Under the pieces are notes generated by a model. That model was not told where the DNA came from, made no database searches, and saw only the letters and a program-made list of their open reading frames with translations. A stretch of DNA of 55,759 nucleotides from an uncultured Pelagibacteraceae bacterium (GTDB lineage: Bacteria > Pseudomonadota > Alphaproteobacteria > Pelagibacterales > Pelagibacteraceae): positions 1 to 55,759 of the forward strand of contig CACKFY010000002.1 in NCBI GenBank assembly GCA_902599495.1, read 5' to 3'. The translations under genes and the position numbers were made by a program. This document shows, one piece after another, positions 26,884 to 35,482 of this stretch (position 1 is the stretch's first letter; the number at the start of each line of letters is the position of its first letter).

Positions 26884-27180
26884 ATGCGACTTATTGAAAG
26901 TTTAAAAAAGAGAAAATTTATTTTATTTAATATTTTCTTAACTTTATATATTGGTGTAAATTTAGTTGGAGGTGAAAGAGGATTAATCTCTTATTATGAG
27001 AAAAACAAAATACAAAAAAATTTAATAAGAGTTGAGATAAATCTTTCAAGAAATCTTGATGAAATTGAAAAAAAAATAAAACTTTTATCAACAAATATTG
27101 ATCCTGATTACATTGATACAATTTATAGAGAAAAGTTTAAGTTTGGAAAAAAAGATGAAATTATAATTAAGTTAAAATGA
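26884..27180 (+). CDS. ftsB: FtsB/DivIC-type septum formation protein
   Basis: Small bitopic membrane protein of the FtsB-FtsL-FtsQ complex in cell division. About 98 residues: a positively charged N terminus (LKKRK), one membrane helix (about 13-30), then a charged coiled-coil ([20 protein letters not shown]) and a C-terminal [15 protein letters not shown], matching the FtsB REKLGYVKPGE-like end. ATG 26884 is preferred over the in-frame TTG at 26881. Position directly after eno is conserved in proteobacteria and supports the call. It overlaps lipA by 4 bp. Confidence 0.85.
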   Translation: MRLIESLKKRKFILFNIFLTLYIGVNLVGGERGLISYYEKNKIQKNLIRVEINLSRNLDEIEKKIKLLSTNIDPDYIDTIYREKFKFGKKDEIIIKLK

Positions 27181-28124
27181 TTGATAGAGACAAAAGACAT
27201 CCTGAAAAAATAAAAAAACCTTTTAACCCTATTAAAAGAAAACCAGAATGGATAAGATCTAAAATAGTAGACTCTCAGATATTTTTTCAAACCAAACAAG
27301 TCGTTAATCAAAATAATTTAGTTACTGTATGTCAGGAAGCTAACTGTCCTAATATTACTGAATGTTGGAGTAAAAAACATGCCACTTTTATGATAATGGG
27401 AGACACTTGTACTAGAGCGTGTGCGTTTTGTGATGTCAAAACTGGCAAACCTGCTGATCTAGATATTTATGAGCCTGCGAAAATAGCTAAAGCTGTTCGA
27501 AATTTAAATTTAAAACATGTTGTAATCACTTCTGTAGATAGAGATGATTTAAAGGATGGAGGATCAGAGCATTTTTATAAAGTTGTGAAAGCTACTCGAA
27601 ATAAAAACCCCAAAACATCAATAGAAGTTTTGACTCCGGATTTTTTAAGAAAAGGCGATGCCTACAAAAAAGTTTTGGAAGCTGATCTAGATGTTTTTAA
27701 TCACAATATAGAAACAGTTCCTAGGCTATATGCAACAGTTAGACCAGGAGCTCGTTATTTTGCTTCATTAGAGCTTTTAAAGAACGCAAAAAAATTTAAT
27801 CAAAAAGTTTTTACGAAATCAGGAATTATGGTTGGTTTAGGAGAACAAAAAGAAGAAGTATACCAAGTTATGGATGATCTTAGATCCGCTGAAGTTGATT
27901 TCATAACTATTGGACAATATTTACAACCATCTCCAAAACATCATCCGTTACATCGTTATTATCACCCTGATGAATTTAAAGAGTTCGAACTTATTGCAAA
28001 GACAAAAGGGTTTTTACTTGTGTCATCATCTCCTCTAACAAGATCTTCTTACCATGCGGATGAAGATTTTAGAAAATTACAAGATGCAAGAAATAAACAG
28101 CTCGAATGTCGTCTGCATCAATAA
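27177..28124 (+). CDS. lipA: Lipoyl synthase
   Basis: Radical-SAM enzyme inserting two sulfurs into octanoyl groups on lipoyl domains of the 2-oxoacid dehydrogenases and GcvH. The 315 residues have the auxiliary cluster motif [12 protein letters not shown], the radical-SAM CxxxCxxC as CTRACAFC, and the C-terminal [12 protein letters not shown] that supplies the Ser ligand to the auxiliary cluster. Length is usual. It overlaps ftsB and coq10. The pdh genes often found just upstream in alphaproteobacteria are missing from this slot. Confidence 0.98.
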   Translation: MIDRDKRHPEKIKKPFNPIKRKPEWIRSKIVDSQIFFQTKQVVNQNNLVTVCQEANCPNITECWSKKHATFMIMGDTCTRACAFCDVKTGKPADLDIYEPAKIAKAVRNLNLKHVVITSVDRDDLKDGGSEHFYKVVKATRNKNPKTSIEVLTPDFLRKGDAYKKVLEADLDVFNHNIETVPRLYATVRPGARYFASLELLKNAKKFNQKVFTKSGIMVGLGEQKEEVYQVMDDLRSAEVDFITIGQYLQPSPKHHPLHRYYHPDEFKEFELIAKTKGFLLVSSSPLTRSSYHADEDFRKLQDARNKQLECRLHQ

Positions 28125-28549
28125 AAAAAATTATTCCTTGTAAAAAAAATCAATTGATTCAAATGGTCCTTGATATAGAAAAATATCCTGAATTTGTACC
28201 ATGGTGTTTAAATGGTAAAGTGCATTCAAGGAGAGAGAGCAATGATTTAGTTGAGATAAAGGCTGATTTAAAAGTTGGAAAAAGAATAATTAACGAGACT
28301 TATACAAGTCTAGTATTATACTATAAAGAAAAAGATAAAATACTAGTTACAAATATTGATGGACCTCTTACACATTTAAAAAATGAATGGAAATTTAAAG
28401 AAATTAACAACTCCACACAACTTGATTTTAATATTGATTTTGAATTAAAAAATAATCTCTTAAATATAATAATGAAAAGATATTTTGATTTTGGTTTGAA
28501 TAAAATCGCAGATGCTTTTGAAAAAAGAGCCTTAGAGCTGTATAAATAA
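28106..28549 (+). CDS. Coq10/RatA-type START-domain protein
   Basis: Type II toxin-antitoxin RatA / coenzyme Q-binding COQ10 family, a small START-like lipid-binding fold. The 147 residues show the family opening [28 protein letters not shown] and the later [29 protein letters not shown]-type strands. In alphaproteobacteria the gene follows lipA and is taken to help coenzyme Q function. It overlaps the end of lipA by 19 bp, which is long for this window but supported because the family start needs it. Confidence 0.88.
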   Translation: MSSASIKKIIPCKKNQLIQMVLDIEKYPEFVPWCLNGKVHSRRESNDLVEIKADLKVGKRIINETYTSLVLYYKEKDKILVTNIDGPLTHLKNEWKFKEINNSTQLDFNIDFELKNNLLNIIMKRYFDFGLNKIADAFEKRALELYK

Positions 28550-28842
28550 TGATCGGTACAATATCTTTAATATTAATTTTCTTAGTATTTTGGTGGTATT
28601 TAGTAGAGTATATTAAATATTTTAACACAGGAGACCCAAACGAAACAGATACAAATTACTGGAAATTTTCTTACGATTTTAAACCAAATAAAAAAGAGGA
28701 TTTTAGCCCTGATAAACCTAAAATTCTAAGAAGAAGACGGTTTAGAAATAGATTAGTTTTTTTACTTTACATTGACGTGATAGCAATCTTCTTCTTATTA
28801 AATATTTTAGCAGCTCAAATATTAGAGAAGATTATGAGTTAA
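28549..28842 (+). CDS. Uncharacterised small membrane protein with two helices
   Basis: Not recognised. The 97 residues have an N-terminal membrane helix (about 3-20, rich in I, L and W) and a second one (about 72-92). The hydrophilic loop between them holds DPNETDTNYWKFSYDF and an Arg-rich patch (ILRRRRFRNR) just before the second helix, suggesting the loop is cytoplasmic. It starts on the last base of the coq10 stop and its 3' end overlaps the convergent pncC gene by 21 bp. A link to quinone function or membrane physiology is only a guess from position. Confidence 0.7.
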   Translation: MIGTISLILIFLVFWWYLVEYIKYFNTGDPNETDTNYWKFSYDFKPNKKEDFSPDKPKILRRRRFRNRLVFLLYIDVIAIFFLLNILAAQILEKIMS

Positions 28843-29289
28843 TTTTAAAGCCTTATTGACCGTTGCTTTTTGAATATAATTTCTTCCTCGATTTTTAAAG
28901 ACATATCTATTTACTTTTACAATCTTATCTTTCTTAACACCAATAAAAACTAACCCAACTGGTTTTTGCTTAGACCCTCCTTTAGGACCAGCAATACCAG
29001 TTACAGAAATACAAAACTTACATTTACTAATTTTGCTCAAATTATTAACCATAGACAAACAGCATTGAACGCTAACAGCACCATGTTTTTGAATAATTTT
29101 TTTAGGTACTTTTAAAATATTTATTTTAGCTTGATTAGAGTAGGTTACTAAACCTAATGAAAATACCTTAGAAGCGCCACTTACAGAAGTAATTGAACCT
29201 GAGAGCAATCCACCTGTGCAAGACTCAGCTATGGCTAACTTAAGTTTTTTCTTTTTTAGAATTGAAACTATTTTTTTATTTAAACTCAT
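28822..29289 (-). CDS. pncC: Nicotinamide-nucleotide amidase (CinA C-terminal domain protein)
   Basis: Deamidates NMN to nicotinate mononucleotide in NAD salvage. The 155 residues correspond to the stand-alone CinA C-terminal domain: AESCTGGLLSGSITSVSGAS near residue 20, GAVSVQCCLSM, and VTGIAGPKGGSKQKPVGLVF. The N-terminal CinA domain is lacking, which is common in alphaproteobacteria. It overlaps pgpA by 4 bp and the small membrane gene tail-to-tail. Confidence 0.92.
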   Translation of the reverse strand: MSLNKKIVSILKKKKLKLAIAESCTGGLLSGSITSVSGASKVFSLGLVTYSNQAKINILKVPKKIIQKHGAVSVQCCLSMVNNLSKISKCKFCISVTGIAGPKGGSKQKPVGLVFIGVKKDKIVKVNRYVFKNRGRNYIQKATVNKALKLTHNLL

Positions 29290-29792
29290 ATGAAAAACCT
29301 TGACTTGATAATCATAAAAACAATTAGGGTTAAAACAACATAAAATCCCGCAATAACATCATCGATAATTACACCAAAACTATTTTTATAGTTTTTATCA
29401 AAAATATTGATCGGAAATGGTTTTTTAATGTCAAAAAATCTAAACAATACAAAAATATAAATATAAAAAAGCATAGCTTCCTGAGAGCTTTTTTCTGAAC
29501 CGTGCGCAATTTCAAATAGATAAATTGGAATAGACTGGCCTATAACCTCATCTATAACCACTTCTTTAGGATCTTTGTTTTCATTTTCTTTTATATATTC
29601 AGCTACAGCGTGAAAAGAATATAAAAAAACTATAATAAGAAATAATAGAATTGCATTATTAGAAAAATTTAAAATGTGAAATAAACTAAAAAGTAGAACA
29701 GCTGTAATTAGAGAAGTAATTGTTCCAGGAGCAAATCTTATCGTTCCTATTCCAAAAAAAGTAACAAATAAATAATTAAAAGTTTTAATCAT
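29286..29792 (-). CDS. pgpA: Phosphatidylglycerophosphatase A
   Basis: Removes phosphate from phosphatidylglycerophosphate to give phosphatidylglycerol; inner membrane. The 168 residues have the N-terminal FGIGTIRFAPGTITSL, the catalytic acidic motif EVVIDEVIGQSIP, PFPINIFDK and the C-terminal GVIIDDVIAGFYV, with about four membrane segments. It overlaps ispDF by 8 bp and pncC by 4 bp; the ispDF-pgpA-pncC order is typical of alphaproteobacteria. Confidence 0.93.
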   Translation of the reverse strand: MIKTFNYLFVTFFGIGTIRFAPGTITSLITAVLLFSLFHILNFSNNAILLFLIIVFLYSFHAVAEYIKENENKDPKEVVIDEVIGQSIPIYLFEIAHGSEKSSQEAMLFYIYIFVLFRFFDIKKPFPINIFDKNYKNSFGVIIDDVIAGFYVVLTLIVFMIIKSRFFI

Positions 29793-30930
29793 ATTTTACT
29801 ACTGACGCTATGACTTCACATGCTATAGCTTTTTCTTTTCCGATAACACCTAATTTTTCAGTGGTTTTACCTTTAATGTTTATTTGGTCTTTTGGAATTT
29901 CACAGAGCTTTGCTATATTTTTAATCATTTTAGTTCTTAAATTTTTAATTTTAGGAGTTTGAGTGATTATATTTATATCTATATTATTTACATAATATCC
30001 CTTTACTTTAATTTGATCTAAAACTTTTTTTAATAAAATAGTTGATCTTATGTTTTTAAATTTTTTACTTTTATCTGAAAACATTCGTCCAATGTCACCT
30101 AATTGACAAGCACCTAAAATAGCATCAGTAATTGAATGGAGAACAGGATCCCCATCTGAGTGACCAAGAGTTCCTAATTTTGATTTAATATGCAATCCCC
30201 CTAAGTAAAGTTTTCTTTTGGGAACTAGACGGTGAACATCAAAACCAATACCAACATATTGTTTTGTTCTATATATTTTTTTTAAATTCTCGAAATCTTT
30301 CCAATCTGTTATTTTAAAGTTATTTTTTTCACCATCAATAAATTTAACTTTATTTAAATCCATATATAGAGAAATATCATCGTCTTTATATTTTTCTGAG
30401 TTAGTTTTATGTAAATGATAAATCTCTTTAAGATTAAATGCTTGTGGTGTTTGAGTTAAAAATAAATTTTTTCTACTTTTCCCTAAAATATATTCGTTTA
30501 AACTCGAGTCAATTTTTTGCTTAATCGCATCATTTATATTTATTTTAGGCACAACAGCTCTAGCATCTTTCATTTTAGAAATTATTGTATTAAGTAATTT
30601 ATGAGTAAAATTTGGCCTTGCTACATCATGAATTAAAACTTTTTTTATACTATTATCTTTAATCAAATATTTTAAGGCTTTCAAAGCCGATTGTTGTCTA
30701 TTTTTTCCACCTACAATTAATTTTACATTTTTAAGTTTTAAAGATTTCACTCTTTTTGAGTCTTTTTTATTATAAACAAGAACTGTTTTTTTTATTTCTT
30801 TGGTCTTCTTTGCTTTATCTATGTTTATTTCAATTAATGATTTACCAGCGATTTTTTGATATGGTTTGCCTATATTAGACCTAAATCTATGGCTATTACC
30901 TGCAGCAAGAATAATCAAACAGAAACTCAT
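29785..30930 (-). CDS. ispDF: Bifunctional IspD/IspF enzyme (MEP cytidylyltransferase / MEcPP synthase)
   Basis: Carries out steps 3 and 5 of the MEP pathway. The 381 residues are a fusion. Residues 1 to about 220 are IspD (ILAAGNSHRF nucleotide loop, KPYQKIAGKSLIE, LIHDVARPNF), and about 224-381 are IspF (GIGFDVHRLVPKRKLYLGG, GTLGHSDGDPVLHSITDAIL, DINIITQTPKI, GKTTEKLGVIG), with the zinc Asp and His residues in FDVH. The fusion is characteristic of alphaproteobacteria. Divergent from ntrY across 40 bp. dusB and ntrBC, often next to ispDF in relatives, are not here. Confidence 0.96.
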   Translation of the reverse strand: MSFCLIILAAGNSHRFRSNIGKPYQKIAGKSLIEINIDKAKKTKEIKKTVLVYNKKDSKRVKSLKLKNVKLIVGGKNRQQSALKALKYLIKDNSIKKVLIHDVARPNFTHKLLNTIISKMKDARAVVPKININDAIKQKIDSSLNEYILGKSRKNLFLTQTPQAFNLKEIYHLHKTNSEKYKDDDISLYMDLNKVKFIDGEKNNFKITDWKDFENLKKIYRTKQYVGIGFDVHRLVPKRKLYLGGLHIKSKLGTLGHSDGDPVLHSITDAILGACQLGDIGRMFSDKSKKFKNIRSTILLKKVLDQIKVKGYYVNNIDINIITQTPKIKNLRTKMIKNIAKLCEIPKDQINIKGKTTEKLGVIGKEKAIACEVIASVVKYD

Positions 30931-30970
30931 TGTATAAACTTATATTATATTTATATAAATAATTAACTAT

Positions 30971-32737
30971 ATGTTTAAGATAATTAAAAATTTCAATTGG
31001 ATTATTTTATCCTCTATTACCTGTATTTTACTTGGAATTTTAACATTTCTTACTTTTATAAATGAGGGTTTTATACCTTTAACAGAGAAAAATTTACTAT
31101 TATTGTTATCAATTGATATTACTTTATTAATTATTTTCTTTTATTTAATATTCAGGAATTTCTTGAGATTTTATGCTGCTGGAAAAAAAAACAAATCTGG
31201 CTCTCAAACTAATTTAAAATATATTTCATTGCTTTCTTTATTTACATTAATACCATCATTATTAGTCGCAATTTTTTCTCTTTTTATATTTAATTTTGGT
31301 TTACAAAAATACTTTGATGATAAAATTACACAAGCTGTTAATAATTCCAATGATGTAGCTAAAAATTATTTAGAAGAAAGTAAAAAAAACGTTAAGTCTG
31401 ATGTTATATTAATGAGTGTTGGATTAAATAGGGCTTCAAATTTTTTTTATTCTAATCCAAAACAATTTTTAAGAGTTATAAACGCTGAAAAGATTTTAAG
31501 AAGAATTGATGAAGTTTTTCTTATAGACAGTGCAGGAAATATATTAATTTCAGAGACAAGTGGATCCGCAGATAATTTTTATATTCCTGGTGAAGAAACT
31601 TTTGATGCTGCATTAGCCGGGGCTCCTGTTATAATTTCTGGCAATTTAGAGAACAAGACTTCTGCAATGATAAAACTTAATTCTCTTATTGATACTTATC
31701 TTTACATTTCAAGAAATATTGAACCTGAAATTTTAAAATACCTTAATGAGACTGAAAAAGCAGTAGATTTTTATTATTCTATAGAAAATAGTCAGACCGG
31801 TATAAAAATTACTTTTGCGATTATATATATAATAGTGATAACTTTATTATTATTCCTTTCTACTGCTATAGCAATTACTTTTGCTAGAAGATTAACAAAA
31901 CCTATTATTAATTTGATAAGCGCATCAGAAAGTATAAGTAAAGGCGAACTTGACATAAAAGTTCCTGAAATAGAGTCAGACGAAGAATTTAAAAAACTTA
32001 ACATAAATTTTAATAACATGATAACAAGGTTAAAAAAACAACAAGACAAACTCTTAGTAACTGAGAGATATGAAGCTTGGGAAGTTGTAGCAAGAAAACT
32101 GGCACATGAAATTAAAAACCCACTCACTCCAATACAATTATCAATCGATAGACTTAAAGAAAAATACTCCTCAAAAATTAATGAGGATAAATCTCAATTT
32201 AATGAATATTTATTAACTATTAATCGTCAAATTAAAGATATTGAAAAACTTGTTAATGAATTTTCAAACTTTGCTCGAATGCCTAGACCCATGATAAAAA
32301 AGACTAATTTAAATGAGGTTGTCTCGAGATCAAAAAAATTTTTAGAAGTTTCTTTAAAAAGCAAAATTTCACTAAGTCAAAATAAACATGAAAATTTTAT
32401 TATGGGAGATGAAGATCAATTATATAGAGTTTTTATCAACATCATTAAAAATGCCGATGAGTCTATAGCTGAAATTTTAAATAAAAAGCCAGATTATAAA
32501 GGTAAAATTGAGATAGAAATTCTTCATAATAATGATTATATAGTCACTATTATAAGAGATAATGGCGAAGGAATTCCAGACACAAAAAAAGCAATGACAC
32601 CCTATTTTACAACAAAAAAAAACGGGACTGGCTTAGGACTACCAATAGTAAATAAAATAATTAATGAACACTCAGGAGAAATCTTCATTAAAAAAGAAAA
32701 AGGTACAATTATTGAAATTTGGTTACCAAGTATTTAG
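30971..32737 (+). CDS. ntrY: NtrY-type sensor histidine kinase
   Basis: Membrane sensor of the NtrYX two-component system. The 588 residues hold three membrane helices near the N terminus (about 10-30, 42-62, 83-110) and an extracytoplasmic sensor domain. A fourth helix (about 278-302) and a HAMP domain (RRLTKPIINLISASESISKG) follow, then the kinase core with phospho-accepting His379 (LAHEIKNPLTPIQ), N box FINIIKNADES, and G boxes DNGEGIPD and GTGLGLPIV. The PAS domain usual between HAMP and His box seems missing, which would explain the short length. The first gene of the ntrY-ntrX-trkA run; its promoter must lie in the 40-bp divergent gap. Confidence 0.92.
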   Translation: MFKIIKNFNWIILSSITCILLGILTFLTFINEGFIPLTEKNLLLLLSIDITLLIIFFYLIFRNFLRFYAAGKKNKSGSQTNLKYISLLSLFTLIPSLLVAIFSLFIFNFGLQKYFDDKITQAVNNSNDVAKNYLEESKKNVKSDVILMSVGLNRASNFFYSNPKQFLRVINAEKILRRIDEVFLIDSAGNILISETSGSADNFYIPGEETFDAALAGAPVIISGNLENKTSAMIKLNSLIDTYLYISRNIEPEILKYLNETEKAVDFYYSIENSQTGIKITFAIIYIIVITLLLFLSTAIAITFARRLTKPIINLISASESISKGELDIKVPEIESDEEFKKLNINFNNMITRLKKQQDKLLVTERYEAWEVVARKLAHEIKNPLTPIQLSIDRLKEKYSSKINEDKSQFNEYLLTINRQIKDIEKLVNEFSNFARMPRPMIKKTNLNEVVSRSKKFLEVSLKSKISLSQNKHENFIMGDEDQLYRVFINIIKNADESIAEILNKKPDYKGKIEIEILHNNDYIVTIIRDNGEGIPDTKKAMTPYFTTKKNGTGLGLPIVNKIINEHSGEIFIKKEKGTIIEIWLPSI

Positions 32738-32740
32738 CAT

Positions 32741-34111
32741 ATGAATAAAGAAATTTTAGTTATAGATGACAATCCAGATATAAGATATTTAATTTGTAAC
32801 ATTCTAAAGGAAAAAAACTTTAATGTAAGACCAGCAGCTAACTTTGGTCAAGCTGAATTAGAAATTAACAAAAAATTACCTGATCTAGCTATAATTGATA
32901 TTAAATTAGACAGAACAGATAAAGATGGTATTGATTTATTAAAACTTATCTTAAAAAAAAACAATACAATTCCAGTAATAATGATTTCTGGCCACGCTTC
33001 GGTCCAAATTGCTCTAGAGTCTATTAGATTAGGTGCGTATGAGTTTATTGAAAAAGGCGCTTCCTTTTCAAAAGATAAATTATTAAATTATGTAAATAGA
33101 GCTATAGAGGCAGCTAATCTGAAGCAAGAAAAAGACATAATTGAAAATAAACTATTCCATTCCTTCGACCTTATTGGCAAAAGTCAATCAATCCTTAAAG
33201 TAAAAAAAATAATTGAAAAATTGTCTAATACCGAAAGTAGAGTTTTAATTTCAGGACCAACTGGTTCAGGTAAAGAATTAGTCGCTAGAAAAATTCACAA
33301 ATTTTCACCACGCAATAAAAAACCATTTGTAGTAATTAATGCAGCTTCACTAAAAGAGACAACCTATGAAAAGGAACTATTTGGTCAAGAGTTTGAAGAT
33401 GGTACTATTTCTTTTGGTGCTCTTGATCGAGCAAATAAAGGAACTTTGCTAATAGATGAGGTGACAGAAATGCCAATTGAAACACAAGCAAATATTTTAA
33501 GAGTTTTAATAGATCAAAAATTTAAAAGAATTAATGGAAAAAAAGATATTAATGTTAATATAAGAATAATTTCATCTTCTTCAAAAAATTTAAACGAAAA
33601 AGTTTCAACTGGCAAATTTAGGGAAGACTTGTTTCATAGACTTAACGTTGTACCAATTGAAATAAGCCCCTTAACTTCAAGAACAGAAGATATTCCTGAA
33701 TTAATAAATTATTTTAAAAAAAAGATTTCTGAAATTAATGGCGTGAAAGAAGTTGAAATTGATACAAATAATGACCAACTATATACATACAATTGGCCAG
33801 GTAACGTCAGGGAGCTAAGAAATTTAATTGAGAGAATAACAATTCTCTCTGCCAATGAGTCTAAGGAGAATATAAACAAATCAATTAACGACATACTTTC
33901 TAATAAAGACTCTCTAAATAAAGACGCCATTCTGCAAGATACATTTGCTTCTCCATTAAAAGAAGCAAGGGAACATTTTGAGAAAGAATACCTCACTATT
34001 CAATTAAAAAAAAACCATGGAAACATATCAAAAACAGCTGATTTTATCGGCATGGAACGTTCAGCACTCCACAGGAAATTGAAGCAACTGGGCATTAAAG
34101 GTATAAACTAA
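32741..34111 (+). CDS. ntrX: NtrX-type response regulator lacking the sigma-54 contact loop
   Basis: Response regulator partner of NtrY. The 456 residues have a receiver domain (1-125, phospho-acceptor Asp53 in LAIIDIKL), an AAA+ domain (Walker A GPTGSGKE about 172-179, Walker B TLLIDE about 235-240, NWPGNVRELRNLIER) and a C-terminal Fis-type helix-turn-helix (NISKTADFIGMERSALHRKL). The GAFTGA loop of sigma-54 activators is replaced by EFEDGTISFGAL (about 217-228), as in other alphaproteobacterial NtrX proteins, so it probably acts with sigma-70 RNA polymerase. SAR11 genomes are known to lack sigma-54. It begins 3 bp after ntrY. Confidence 0.93.
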   Translation: MNKEILVIDDNPDIRYLICNILKEKNFNVRPAANFGQAELEINKKLPDLAIIDIKLDRTDKDGIDLLKLILKKNNTIPVIMISGHASVQIALESIRLGAYEFIEKGASFSKDKLLNYVNRAIEAANLKQEKDIIENKLFHSFDLIGKSQSILKVKKIIEKLSNTESRVLISGPTGSGKELVARKIHKFSPRNKKPFVVINAASLKETTYEKELFGQEFEDGTISFGALDRANKGTLLIDEVTEMPIETQANILRVLIDQKFKRINGKKDINVNIRIISSSSKNLNEKVSTGKFREDLFHRLNVVPIEISPLTSRTEDIPELINYFKKKISEINGVKEVEIDTNNDQLYTYNWPGNVRELRNLIERITILSANESKENINKSINDILSNKDSLNKDAILQDTFASPLKEAREHFEKEYLTIQLKKNHGNISKTADFIGMERSALHRKLKQLGIKGIN

Positions 34112-34114
34112 AAA

Positions 34115-35482
34115 ATGAATATAATAATTTGCGGTGCCGGAAAAGTCGGCTTTTCAATTAGTAAGCAATTATCGTCGCAAGGCCATTCGGTCACTGTCAT
34201 TGATCAGTCGTCAGAAGATATCAAAAAAATAAATGATACTCAGGATGTTAAAGGTATTGTAGGTAGAGCTACACTACCTTCTGTTTTAGAAAATGCAGGT
34301 GCAGAAAATGCTGACATGATTATTGCTGTCACAAGGAATGACGAAACAAATATGATTGTATGTCAGCTAGCGAGTTCTTTGTTTAATATTTCAAAAAAAA
34401 TTGCGAGAATAAGAACAAAAGACTTTTTAGAAGGTAAATGGAGCAAACTTTATAATAAATCAAATATTCCTATTGATGTAATTATTTCTCCTGAGAAAGA
34501 GGTCGCTAAATCATTATTTAGAAGATTAGAGGCACCCGGAGCTCTTGATAATGTTCCATTTATAAATAATAAGGTAAAAATGCTTGAAATAGCTATAGAA
34601 AAAAAATGCCCTATAATAAATACTCCTTTAAAAAAATTAACAGAAAAATACCCAAATTTTAGAGCCAACATTGTAGGCTTGGTAAGAAAAGAGAAATTTC
34701 AGTTTTTAAAAAAGGACGATAAATTAATAGAAGGTGACAACGTATACGTGGTTGTAAGTAGTGATCAATTAAATCAAATTTTAAAGGCTTTTGGTCATGA
34801 AGAAAAAACCTCTAAAAAAATTTTAATAATTGGAGGAGGAAATATTGGTTTTCATTTAGCAAAAATGGTTGAAGAAAATTTTGAAGGAGCAAGAGTAAAA
34901 ATCATTGAAAAAGACAAATCAAGAGCTGAAGAAATTGCTTCAGATCTTACCTCTTCAATTGTAATAAATGGTGATGCTTTGGATGAAGAAATTTTAAAAG
35001 AAGCTAATTTAGAAGAGTCAGAGACTGTGCTAGCTTTGACTAACGATGATGAAAATAATATTATGGCGTGTGTTTTAGCAGAGAAGACTGGTCAAACAAA
35101 AAGAACAATCGCAATTGTAAATAAGTCAAATTACAGTTTATTACAAAGCTCTTTAAATATAGATGATTTAGTAGATCCGAGAATGACAACTGTCTCTAGA
35201 ATAATGGAGCATGTGCATAGAGGCACTATAGCTACGGTTTATTCATTATTAGATGGTGAATTTGAATTCATAGAAGCAAAAGTTTTGGAAAAGTCTGAAC
35301 TGGTAAATAAAAAAATTAAAGAGAGTAATTTACCAGAAAATACAAGGGTTGGAGCTGTTGTTAGAGGAAAGCAAGTTATTATACCAAGAAGTGATTTTAT
35401 ATTTGAAAAGGATGACCTAGTGGTTCTTTTAGTAAGTAGAGATCAATTGAATGAGATAGAAAATATTTTTAGTATTGTTTAA
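34115..35482 (+). CDS. trkA: Trk system potassium uptake regulator TrkA
   Basis: Peripheral NAD-binding gating subunit of the TrkH/TrkG potassium transporter. The 455 residues contain two RCK units, each with a Rossmann motif: IICGAGKVGFSISKQLSSQG at the N terminus and ILIIGGGNIGFHLAK near residue 233. Each is followed by a TrkA-C domain. The gene order ntrX-trkA is conserved in alphaproteobacteria. It is 3 bp after ntrX; the stop codon interlocks with that of the convergent galE. No trkH is in the window. Confidence 0.95.
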   Translation: MNIIICGAGKVGFSISKQLSSQGHSVTVIDQSSEDIKKINDTQDVKGIVGRATLPSVLENAGAENADMIIAVTRNDETNMIVCQLASSLFNISKKIARIRTKDFLEGKWSKLYNKSNIPIDVIISPEKEVAKSLFRRLEAPGALDNVPFINNKVKMLEIAIEKKCPIINTPLKKLTEKYPNFRANIVGLVRKEKFQFLKKDDKLIEGDNVYVVVSSDQLNQILKAFGHEEKTSKKILIIGGGNIGFHLAKMVEENFEGARVKIIEKDKSRAEEIASDLTSSIVINGDALDEEILKEANLEESETVLALTNDDENNIMACVLAEKTGQTKRTIAIVNKSNYSLLQSSLNIDDLVDPRMTTVSRIMEHVHRGTIATVYSLLDGEFEFIEAKVLEKSELVNKKIKESNLPENTRVGAVVRGKQVIIPRSDFIFEKDDLVVLLVSRDQLNEIENIFSIV

